Shown here one piece after another: positions 55,701 to 64,000 of a stretch of 64,000 nt of DNA; position 1 is the stretch's first letter, and each line of letters starts with the position of its first letter. The translations under genes were made by a program, and so were the position numbers. Source of the DNA: Chondrilla cf. caribensis (Eukaryota > Porifera > Demospongiae > Chondrillida > Chondrillidae); assembly GCA_964020155.1 (NCBI GenBank), contig OZ026567.1:2697430-2761429 (forward strand), read 5' to 3'. The notes beneath the pieces were generated by a model. It saw only the letters and a program-made list of their open reading frames with translations, did not search any database and was not told where the DNA came from.

Positions 55701-58700
55701 CTTTGACCCTAACAGATATCAATGATAACTATCCCATCTTCACCTCGCCATCCACGATTGAAGTCATTGAAAGTGCTAACGCTGGGGAAAAAGTGGATTA
55801 TGTCCTCATGGCTACTGACTATGACAAGGGTAGCAACATGGAGGTCACATTTGCTCTTGTTACTGACGATGAAACAATCAATCGAACCATTGACATACGA
55901 CCCAATGGAGACATCTTCCTCCAAGATGAAGCACGTCTCCTTCCTCCAGTATTCTACCTCAACATCTCAGCCACAGATGGAGGGGGTCTGGTTACTTATG
56001 GTAACTTTACTGTTGTGTTGACAGACTCCATTCCACTCTGGCCAAACAATGAAACATCCGTAAGTGTCAATGAAGTCATCGAAAGGACCTTGATAACAAC
56101 TGAGCCTGCTTCTGATAGAGACATTCAGGAGAATGATATCTTCTTCTACACCATCACAAGCGTCAGACCTTATGGAGATTTTTCAGTGACTGGAAATGGA
56201 TCTGTGTTCATTGACTCCTGTTGTCTTGATAGAGAAGATAGTGGACTGTTCACCCTAATTTTGGAGGTGGGAGCTGACAATGTAACCGCTTCTGATCAGC
56301 TTACCATGTACATCACCGTGAATGACAGCAATGACAATGCCCCTTACATCTCACCCAGTGAAATGTTTGTGTCTTTGGAAGAAACCACCTCGTCGGAGAC
56401 CACCATCATCACTATCACAGCTATTGACATTGATGCCGGCATAAACTCTGCACTGACTTACACCTTGTCAGGGAACGATTCCAATCTTTTCGAATTTGAC
56501 AATAGTGGTAATCTGCGACTGTCTTCTGGTGGGTCTCTGGACTACGAGACCACTCAGCGATACGTTCTCACTGTGACTGTCACTGATAGCGGAACACCGC
56601 AGCGAATTAGCAACACTGCAACAGTCACCATCACCATTATGGATGTGGATGACAATCCGCCTCAGTTCACACAGAGTATGTATTCAGCCAATGTCTCTGA
56701 AGATCTCGCAGAAGGAGGAGATGTTCTTGTGGTGACCATTTCTGATAAAGATACTGAACCAGAAGACATCACATTTTCATTGAATGTTACTAGTGGAAAT
56801 GTAGCCCAGGATCAATTTGAGATCCTACGTACTGGCTCACAGCCAAGCATCCAAGGACACGTAGTTTATGCCACCATACGTCGTCGTGTTGGATCTGCAG
56901 AACTTGATCGAGATGCTGCCAATGCTGACATCATCAGACTGAGAATAACTGCTACCGATCAATCAGATTTATCTCCTGCTGTAACAGAAGTGGTGATTAC
57001 ACTCATCGATATTGATGACTCTCCTCCGAGCATTCTTCCTCGATTCAGCGAGGAGTCATTTGCAGAGGGTGAGAGGACCGTCCAGTTCAACAACTACACC
57101 ATATTCGACCCAGACAGCAGTGTGTCTAGCCCCATTACCTCATTTGTGGTCAAACTTATACCAAATGAGAGATTTTCAGGTCAAAGTTTCCCTCTGGATG
57201 GCGGTTACAGTGACTATCCACTACTTGATTTGTTGGCAGGAAACCACGTAGACCAGTTGCTAGGTTTCGAAGGTGCTGTTTATCCACTGGCACAGTACAC
57301 CAATGACATGAATGTTGTTCGTCCAACAGAAGTCCTGATATCCACCAATATTTTCAACCCTCAAGATACTCCAAATGTAACTCTTTTCACTTATTTTGCT
57401 TCCAACTCCCTCACCAGCCCCCGCCATGTTCTGTCTATTACAACATTCAATTACAGTCTATCTTTTGAGATGTCTTCAACACAACTCTTTTTCAAAAGGA
57501 ATGGCAGTGTAGTGGAAACATTTGACTTTCCTTCGACCATTAACTCTGATGAACTGATTGACATCGAGATTCGATGGTGGTTTGAAACTGGAATCATAGA
57601 AATCTGTGTCAGGTGGCAACATCGAGTTGTTCGGTTCACAGCAACATTTTCAGCTGAAATGTTTGTGACGTCTGTTCATTTGATGGTTGGTTCTCAGAGT
57701 GCCATCAACACATATGGACAGACGGTTCTGTTCCTTAGGGAGCTCAGTGATGAAGAAATACTATCTCTTGTCAGAGGTGGGGAGTACTTCACCATCTTAC
57801 CCCCTCATTCAACTGTTTCTGCTGTAGAGAATCCATTCACTCGGTCACTAGAAGTGACATATAACGGAAATGACAACGCCCAGTCGTACGATGTGATGGC
57901 AGAAGCTCTCAATTTGGTGATCTACCACAATGACATTTCCGAACCGCAGTCTCCTCCACGATCCATTCAACTCACAGCACAAGACTCCTCTAGCTTTGGA
58001 AATCCTTCCACACTCCAAATAAGTGCAACCCTCATTGATGACAACTTACCAGAGGCAGATTTGAATGGATTGGATCAACCAGGGCTTGACTATTCCACAA
58101 CATTCAGAGAAGCTGCCAATGCTGTACCAATAGTGTCTCCTGATGCCATAATCTATGACCAGGATAGTGGAGATTCCATGATAAGCATGGTGATGCTACA
58201 TGTCAAGAGTGTTAATGATACCCAAGCAACTCCTAGTGACCTGCTGGAGATTACCGACAGCTTCCCATCCGATACAATCGAGTTTGATTTCCAGGGCACC
58301 GGCCTAGCTTTCCTGAGACCTGCCAGTGGTGGAGTTACATCACTCTCAGCCTCCTTGTTCACTAGAGCCCTTCTTGCTGTCACCTACCGTTATAACGGGA
58401 CCTACCTGCAACCTTTGACCAAGTTCTTGTATGTCACTGTAGTTGATGGTGCATCCAAGATGAACAATCCCCTCTCCAGAGTAACTTTCTCTCTCACACT
58501 TGTCAACGATCCACCTGTCCTTACAGGGTTCAACACAATGGCTATTTATCAAGAGGCCATTGGCAATGTGACACTTCTCAGTGGGACCACTCAGAGCATC
58601 TCGGATCCCGACAGTAATGCATTGAGTGAGGCACGCGTGACTATTGAGAACCGATTGGATGGTGTTTCTGAGTACCTGGAGGCAGACAATCTGGGTATAG

Positions 58701-61700
58701 TTGGGGTCTCCATCACATCTGTAGTAACAACTGGTAAATACACGCTGGTTATTTCAGGAAGTGGTACTTTCGATGCTTACCTCAGTATTCTACGAACTGT
58801 GGTTTACGTGAACAATGATCGTGATCCAGGCAATCCAAACCCTGCTGATCGAATCATTTCTTTCAAAGTTGTGGACGATGGAGACAGCTTTGGGACTCCT
58901 AGCAGCAGAAGTGATAGGGTCAATGTCACCCTTATGATACAGACCCTTGATGACTTGGCTATTGTCTATCTCGACCACCCAAGCAGAGACTATGAAGTGA
59001 ATTTCACAGAGGACAGTGGGTGCATTTCATTTGCTGGTAATGTTGACATAGTTGATGTGGATGGAGGTGGTGTTGCAGGGGCAAGAATCATTCTACAAGC
59101 TCAAGACGGCGATCCTGGCACTATTAACAACACAGAAGGGATGCGTCCTGATGGTACATCTGGACCATTTGAATACATCGACACAAGTAACTTTGGAGGA
59201 CTCGGAAATTTAGCAGTTGACAATTCTGTGACAGGAGAGTATACAATCGTTGTAGCTGCAAGCAATGCCCAGAACCTGAAGGAGCTCATCTCTGTTGCCA
59301 GGTACTGCAACTACATCGACGAACCTGTCTTTGACCCCAGGCTTGTGACCGTGGAAGTCACAGATCCCTCAGACTCCACAAGGATAACCTACACTAGTAC
59401 CTCTACTATTTCTGTTTTGGAGCAAAATGACATACCGATTGTTGATGTTACCGCTCAAGAAGACGTAGCCATTCGTAATAGACCCACGCAGATCTTTGCA
59501 TCTGACCAAGTTGGTCTTGATGATTCTGATGATGGTAGATTCAGATTTGTGAAAATATACATCACCAACCCTCAGAATACAAGAGCTGAAGAAACTGTTG
59601 TCTTTGAAGGCAACCTTCCTGCTGGATCAGTTAGTGTAGGTCCAAAGCAAAGTGATTTAGATCAGTATCCAAATGCGTATTTGTTTGAGGTGACATTCAG
59701 TAATGAGGGTGCAACACAGGCTGAAATCATTGCAGTTATCCAACAAATCCGTTACCAGAATAATGCCACCAATGTGAATGAGATTGTTTCTCGTGAGGTC
59801 TGCCTAGTGGTGTCTGACTTTGAGGATGAAAGCTTACCTACGTGTGTTGACATTGACCTCTCGGCTGCCAACCTGTTTGCTCCAACCTTCACTAACCACT
59901 CTGTCACTTTAAGTCCAATCACGGTTGAAGAAAACCAAGGAAGAATACTGATTGATCAACAAGTAGCAACTGACAATGATACAGACAGTTTAGCAAGCAG
60001 TGTGTCATATTCCATTAGCTCGGTGTTGTCGAGAACACCTTCTGGTACACAAGTTGAAACGGGCGATTATTTCTTTGACGTTGATTCCACGGGTCAGATA
60101 TTTTCCAACACTCTGGATGCCGAACAATACACCCATCATGATATCACTGTACAGGCCGAAGACCGTGGGAATCCCATACTGAGCAGCACTATTATAGTCA
60201 CTGTTGTCGTGGGTGATGTTGATGATAATGCCCCCAACATTTCAGTCTTGACTGATGGGGAATTTTCTGATGACTCATCGCCAGGAATCACAATTGGGAG
60301 CCTTACCATCAATGATCCAGATGTGACATCAGCTAACAATGAAATTAATACCACCTCATTGACAGTAACATCCAGTTATCTCATAAATGGAAATCCAGTA
60401 TTTATCCTTAGAGATAATATAGTCACTCAATCGGACGGCAGTGTTACAGCTACTGTGACTAACGACCAGGTCTTGGATCGTGAAGCAATTGGTGATACTG
60501 CTACCTTGATTGTGTCTGTAGCAGACATTCAAGGCACAGTTGGGTCAGCAACTATAACCTTCACCATCACCGACATCCCAGACACTCCACCCACTGTGGA
60601 ACAGAGGACTGTGGCCATTTTCCCCATCAACTATTCCATACCTAGACCCACTGTCTCCATTGGCCCTGCCATGTACATTGATGACGGTGATGTAGACCCC
60701 AGAGTCCAAAGAGTGGACATCACTCTTACTCCAAATGCAGGAGACGCTAGTCGTACCCTATCAGATTGTGGCTGTCAAGATAGCATTTTCTCCACTTGTA
60801 ACATTAACACCAACGGAGCCATAAATCTTCTCCGAGAGGCAACCTTTGCTGATCCTTCGGCTGTTACACAGACAATCGGTGTTCAGGGGTCCTGTGATCG
60901 AGTCCAACTAAGTAGAGCTGCTGGTAGCTATGGTACAGTTGCGAGGAGTGTATTTGGACCAGGTTCCTTCACAGGAGATGGATTTACATTCACTTTTGTT
61001 GCTGAACAGATCGCAGAAGGATATGCTTTGATCTTCAATGAACTTGAAACCCCTCATCATCTGTCATTGTGGCTCAGAAGGCGAGTAGTTGATGTGAATT
61101 ACGCGTACAGCAGTGGTGGTACAACACAATATGACACCGATCAGCAGGTAAACCCTGGGTATACACTTTTTGAAAAGGAACCTCCAGTTGAACGCCACTG
61201 GGCATTAGTGTTTGACAATGTGAACAACGTGATTCGAATTTACCATGGCTGTACATTGATTGACAGCTATCAAACTCTGGGTGATTTTGCTGATATCCCT
61301 TCCAATATTAATCTCAGTATTGGCCGGAATAGACTGAGGACACAACAAGAAAGACGATTTGCTGGAAACATTACAGATCTATATTTCCATCCCAGAATAC
61401 TCTCTCCTACAGAAATCAGCTGTTTGTGCACCTGTGGATCTGAACGACTCGTAGTCCCAGAAAACATTCCTGATGGTACCACTGCCACACTATCTGCGGA
61501 CGGTTTGGATCTCACTCTGACCAGTACTGGTGGACTGGAAGCAGCCAATATGTCCCAGTTGCTCAGACGTGTGCATTACGAAAACTCAATTCCCAACCCC
61601 ACTCTTGGTGATAGGTCAATTGCTTTCACAGGAACCGACGTGACTGTAAGTGTTGGAGGATCAATTTCTTCAGATTCCACTGGTGTAATTCGATTGGTAC

Positions 61701-64000
61701 ATATAGACGATGCTCGTCCAGAGATTGATGCTAACAGTGCTATTGTAGCTGGCCTCAACTATGTGACAACCTTTGATGAAGGAGGTGATCCTGTTGCTGT
61801 CACTGATGGAGGTGTCCGCATTCGCAGAGAAGGAGTCATCAACCCATCCATTCAAAGTTTGACTATCACACTCACCAACCCATCGGGCACTGATAGTGAG
61901 AGCCTACTCTATCTGCCGACTGATATCAACGAATTCCTCACAGTTACGGGCAACAATAGCAACATTATCGTCTTCACTGGTCCCGGAATAGTAACAGACT
62001 TTGAATCAGCCGTCAGAAGCGTCTACTACAAACTTGCCTCCAACAACCCTGACACAACTGACAGAACTGTGGAATTTTCAGTTGTCGACACTGGAAGTCG
62101 TACTAACATGGAAACAGTTACCACTACAATATCTATTGATCCTATCAACGATCCACCCTCTTTGGCCATCCCGTCAGGTTCTCCTGTAGAGTACACGGAA
62201 AGTCGTCCAGCTGTTACCATAGCTACTACTGTGAGTATCACAGATCCAGACAGTGCCAACCTGATGGCGGCAACGGTATCCATCACTCAGAACAAGTTCA
62301 CGGGAGACAGTCTGGACTTTACCAGTACTTCCAGTAGCATTAGTGGCTCTTATGACTCAGCTACAGGTATCCTCCAATTCTCAGGGGAAGCATCACTTTC
62401 TGAATATGAAGCTATTTTGGAAACTGTTTCTTTCACCTCAACACAAGCCCCATACCTGGATGATGATTTCTCCATCGAGGCAAATGCTCGAAGTGTTTCA
62501 TTTGTTGTCACAGATACAGCAGGGAATGTTAGCTTGGCAGTTGTACGCTCAGTGCAGTTCTTGCCCATCAACGACCCTCCATCCATCACCATTCACGGGT
62601 CTACCACTGCAACTGTGCAGTTTGTGGAGGGAAATCCATCACTGGATATACTGATAGCTGCCAATGTCAGTGTGGAAGATCCCGACAATTTGATGATTTC
62701 AAGGACAGTTCTCGATTTAACGAACCCACAGGATCAGGAAAATCTAGAGTACATGCTACTCCCTAATGGAATTTTTTCACGTAGATTTATTTTACCAATA
62801 TTGACCATAAATGACACTGTCAGGGACATATCTGGTACCATCTATCGAAATGAAGCTGATGAACCATCTCTTGTGGAGAGGACCATTAGAATTGATGTGT
62901 TTGACAATGCAGACAATTCAGGCACTTTGAGTATCACCATTGTGTTCCAAACACTCAATGACCACCCTCCAGTCTTCACGCAATCACCCTACCGTTTCTC
63001 TGTCAATGAAAACTCCCCACTTGGTACAGTCATAAACACCGTATCCGCCACTGATGATGATATTTCATCCACTGTAGCAGCTTTCACTTATAGCCTGCAA
63101 AGTACCTCTGTGCCATTCTCATTGCAAGAGAATGCAGCTACCAACGACGCCACACTCCTCGTGAATGGAGCTCTCAATGCAGAAGATGTGGCTCAATACA
63201 ACCTGACAGTTGAAGTTGTGGACGAACCAGCTGGGACCATACGGCTCACAGCAACTGTTACTGTCATTGTTACCATTCGTGGTATCCCTGAAGCCCCTGT
63301 CCTGGATCTAAGTGGTAATAGTGACACCACAACAAACCAGTCTGTACGAACACGTTATGCAGAAGGCTCAGGGAGTGAACCCGTATTCACTGAAACCATC
63401 TCCATCATCGATGAAGATGTTGGAAGTATTATCAACAGTGCCACAATCCAGATCACTGATATTCAGAACCCAGGACAAGAATCCATCACTGTTGATGGCG
63501 TGATCAGTGGCACATTTGGAGACATCACTTTCTCAACGTCATCAGGAAACACAATTGTAGCTAGCGGACAGGCAAATAGTTCCGAGTACATCCGATTCCT
63601 GCAGAACATCACGTACATGAACTCAGCCAATAACATGGGACAGAGGCTCACTCGTACTGTTACAGTAGTAGTGACAGATAACACGGGATTAACCAGTAAC
63701 ACAGCCTATGCAACCATCCTCATCGCTAACGCTCCAGTCTTTGGTGTGTCCAACTTTAACCTCGATTTGGTGGAAAATGAAGATTATGACGACGTTGTGA
63801 CTGTGTCTGCCACTACTGGTCTTGACATTCCTCTGACCTACATCATTCAATCCGAATATCAGTCAATCTTGTCCGTGAATGAGACCGGCTCAGTTTATGT
63901 CACTAATCCCCTGGACTATGAAATATGGGGATCTCCTCTTACTGTCGAAGTGTATGCAGTGGACACTGAAGAACCTCCTGTGTCAGGGACAGCAACCATT
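36412..64000 (+). CDS. giant calsyntenin-like cadherin/LamG protein (3' end outside window)
   Basis: Predicted secreted or membrane-anchored adhesion protein; at least 8,904 residues and still open. Exons: 36412-37716, 38371-39381, 39605 to beyond 64000. All junctions are phase 0 with GT-AG. The last exon is read in one frame for 24,396 nt without a stop. The start is the first ATG after an in-frame TAG (36385) and begins a signal peptide (MSVSRLLGAVVVLCGISFG). Domain order: variant repeat, two cadherin repeats, LamG embedded in an 'LRxVxY' beta repeat, then alternating blocks of cadherin repeats (DxNDNxP linkers, LDYE/LDRE motifs) and LRxVxY repeats, with two more embedded LamG-like domains. 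The first ~900 residues follow the calsyntenin ectodomain order. Many NxS/NxT sites fit an extracellular location. No transmembrane segment is reached. Its function is unknown; calcium-dependent adhesion is inferred from cadherin motifs. Confidence 0.9.
38371..39381 (+). other. giant protein exon 2: LamG1 embedded in a repeat
   Basis: Residues 436-772. A Cys-containing lead (GCCDNATTDQFSLCG) resembles the segment before LamG in calsyntenins. LamG strands run at ~515-710 (FTFAGWVQYT, DGQWHFIAIVC, VVYYIDGERF, LAGGSVSKLFLVRRAL). After CIASCNEFLLV, the second half of the host repeat resumes, with YTAFLRNIRYES. The exon thus contains an inserted LamG plus the host's C-terminal half. Confidence 0.75.
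39605..41010 (+). other. block A: three LRxVxY repeats
   Basis: Residues ~773-1241. Repeat signatures: LLTALSNVRYV, YTSILQSVYYYNS and DIFVQAMHRLIYEN, each preceded by an acidic start (IEEGN, YTEEDPPL, FFREGSV) and ending in a VDLNG- or IDLD-type linker. Confidence 0.65.
41011..41915 (+). other. block B: three cadherin repeats
   Basis: Residues ~1242-1542. Linkers LLINDNCPEF, INNENDERPIL, VEDLDDEPPEFF and IIDINNQMPEL; LDFETAPLVTVIVTANDG is a typical cadherin core. Confidence 0.8.
41916..43189 (+). other. block C: three LRxVxY repeats
   Basis: Residues ~1543-1967. Signatures: VVEHILTNILYEN, YSDILGTVMYE and FETILDSIEYYNS. Each repeat has a YxExGxxV or FEEEQ start followed by an acidic DxD motif (DDVDSD, TDADD). 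Confidence 0.65.
43190..44849 (+). other. block D: five cadherin repeats
   Basis: Residues ~1968-2520. Linkers LNDNAPQIV, VNDNDPEFDQADY, VNDEPPVITSP, VNDNPPLFSQDEY and INDNVPIADP, spaced about 100-125 residues. Confidence 0.85.
44850..45720 (+). other. block E: unclassified Cys-containing region
   Basis: Residues ~2521-2810 lack cadherin linkers and the LRxVxY motif. Aromatic, Cys-containing strands (IRVFICGFIEL, SADVVDCETSSDDIVW, KWRVIYRFVTF, GGQYRCTLRSG) suggest a separate beta domain, possibly a third type of insert. It sits between cadherin blocks. I do not recognise the family. Confidence 0.5.
45721..46330 (+). other. two cadherin repeats after block E
   Basis: Residues ~2811-3014. Linker ISDLNDNLPTPTEAQC; cores SIDRDTAGRQELFYPLVIEA and TIDREFVYSQLGVLYV. 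Confidence 0.7.
46331..50440 (+). other. block F: about eight LRxVxY repeats
   Basis: Residues ~3015-4384, the longest run of this repeat type. Signatures include YETVLSEVEYIS, LFSSILRSLHFEI, IDSVKFSSTSDD, FEQALNSVVYVF and FSDILRRVRYVSS. Starts include FTEGQGPVSV, YTEGDPLVSI and YIENGLPIDI. Linkers are VNDxP or VNHPP. Confidence 0.65.
50441..57005 (+). other. block G: about twenty consecutive cadherin repeats
   Basis: Residues ~4385-6572. Linkers recur every ~100-125 residues from VLDVNDNRPV to LIDIDDSPPS, for example LNDNPPMFPG, LNDNSPVFLNP, VNDNSPVFQ, FNDNTPEFN, IDDNDPIF, SNDNAPYI and VDDNPPQF. LDYE, LDRE and DADxGxN motifs are intact in most, so calcium binding is expected. Confidence 0.9.
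57006..58040 (+). other. LRxVxY repeat split by LamG2
   Basis: Residues ~6573-6917. The first half ends near SFVVKLIPNE; a concanavalin-like ~190-residue insert (SLSFEMSSTQLFFKRNG, IEIRWWFETGIIEICVRWQ, FLRELSDEEILSLV) follows at about 57210-57785; the host then resumes with SYDVMAEALNLVIYHN. Confidence 0.6.
58041..59880 (+). other. block I: four LRxVxY repeats
   Basis: Residues ~6918-7530. Signatures: FTRALLAVTYRY, YLSILRTVVYVNN, LISVARYCNYIDE and IIAVIQQIRYQNN. The first repeat opens with an ADLNG linker and TTFREAANAVPIV. Confidence 0.65.
59881..60585 (+). other. two cadherin or cadherin-like repeats
   Basis: Residues ~7531-7765. The first is canonical, with LDAEQYTHHDITVQAEDRG and linker GDVDDNAPN. 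The second is looser, with VLDREAIGDTATLIVSVAD and linker ITDIPDTPP. Confidence 0.65.
60586..61720 (+). other. LRxVxY repeat split by LamG3
   Basis: Residues ~7766-8144. The first half (YIDDGDVDPRVQRVDITL) is interrupted by a Cys-bearing lead and a LamG fold at about 60930-61435 (FTGDGFTFTFVAEQ, EPPVERHWALVFDN, VIRIYHGCTLIDSY, FAGNITDLYFHPRIL). After CLCTCGSERLVV, the host resumes with LTLTSTGGLEAANMSQLLRR. Confidence 0.7.
61721..62955 (+). other. block J: three LRxVxY repeats
   Basis: Residues ~8145-8555. Signatures: FESAVRSVYYKLAS and YEAILETVSFTS, with GSYDSATGILQFSG. INDPPS linkers separate the units. The third unit is degenerate. Confidence 0.65.
62956..64000 (+). other. cadherin, LRxVxY repeat, then start of another cadherin at the window edge
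   Basis: Residues ~8556-8904. Cadherin with linker LNDHPPVFTQSPYRFSVNEN; then an LRxVxY repeat (APVLDLSGNS start, YIRFLQNITYMNS); then a cadherin (FNLDLVENEDYDD, LDYEIWGSPLTVEVYAVD) cut by the window end. The alternation therefore continues beyond 64000. Confidence 0.7.

Noticed and set aside
57006..57785. FRAS1/CSPG-type repeats as identity for the second repeat family
   Set aside because: The LRxVxYxN strand and DLNG linkers do not match the CSPG repeat pattern I know.
39551..63702. Many antisense and off-frame ORFs of 60-190 codons inside the giant exon
   Set aside because: They are shadows of the single long plus-strand reading frame, which alone carries cadherin motifs.
36412..64000. 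Assignment as FAT, dachsous or protocadherin
   Set aside because: No EGF repeats are seen, and the embedded LamG plus LRxVxY repeats fit calsyntenin order better; the C-terminus that would settle it is outside the window.

Overview
The window is animal nuclear DNA. Genes are split into many short exons (35-280 nt) with GT-AG introns, intergenic gaps are short, and there are many long CA/GT microsatellites and small TA-flanked inverted-repeat elements. The gene set (a slime-mould cAMP-receptor-like 7TM receptor, a ciliary dynein assembly factor and a calsyntenin-like cadherin, in a compact genome) suggests an early-branching metazoan, most likely a demosponge. That placement is inference. All exon models were built by hand from splice sites, reading phase and remembered family sequences; exon sums are in frame for every gene.

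Layout. (1) 1-5146, minus: PPP2R3-type B'' subunit of PP2A, 11 exons, C-terminal end outside the window. (2) 5147-5279: shared promoter. (3) 5280-9685, plus: BIVM, 6 exons, 365 aa. (4) 10801-14727, plus: 7TM receptor of the cAMP-receptor-like class, 13 exons, 350 aa. (5) 15581-19547, minus: DAW1, 10 exons, 414 aa, eight WD repeats. (6) 19678-22247, minus: GTF2F2 (TFIIF beta/RAP30), 5 exons, 263 aa, ending 130 bp before DAW1 starts. (7) 22630-29803, minus: AMDHD2 (GlcNAc-6-phosphate deacetylase), 9 exons, 421 aa. (8) 29862-36099, minus: RFC4, 13 exons, 359 aa, ending 58 bp before the AMDHD2 start codon. (9) 36100-36411: divergent promoter with an E2F-like palindrome. (10) 36412 to the window end, plus: a giant secreted or membrane-anchored adhesion protein.

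The giant gene is the main discovery candidate. Two ordinary exons are followed by one exon that stays open for 24,396 nt (8,132 codons) and runs off the window; at least 8,904 residues are encoded. The N-terminal ~900 residues have the calsyntenin layout (signal peptide, cadherin repeats, a LamG domain embedded in a second type of beta repeat). Those modules are then multiplied: about 36 cadherin repeats alternate with about 26 repeats of the second type, and two further LamG-like domains again sit inside the second repeat type. I know of no described protein of this layout and size, but I could not search.

The remaining genes are housekeeping or ciliary and show no functional link to one another. 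Intronic DNA holds at least three families of small inverted-repeat elements, a 1.5-kb element with terminal inverted repeats, a 123-bp near-perfect palindrome in an RFC4 intron, and about nine long CA/GT tracts.
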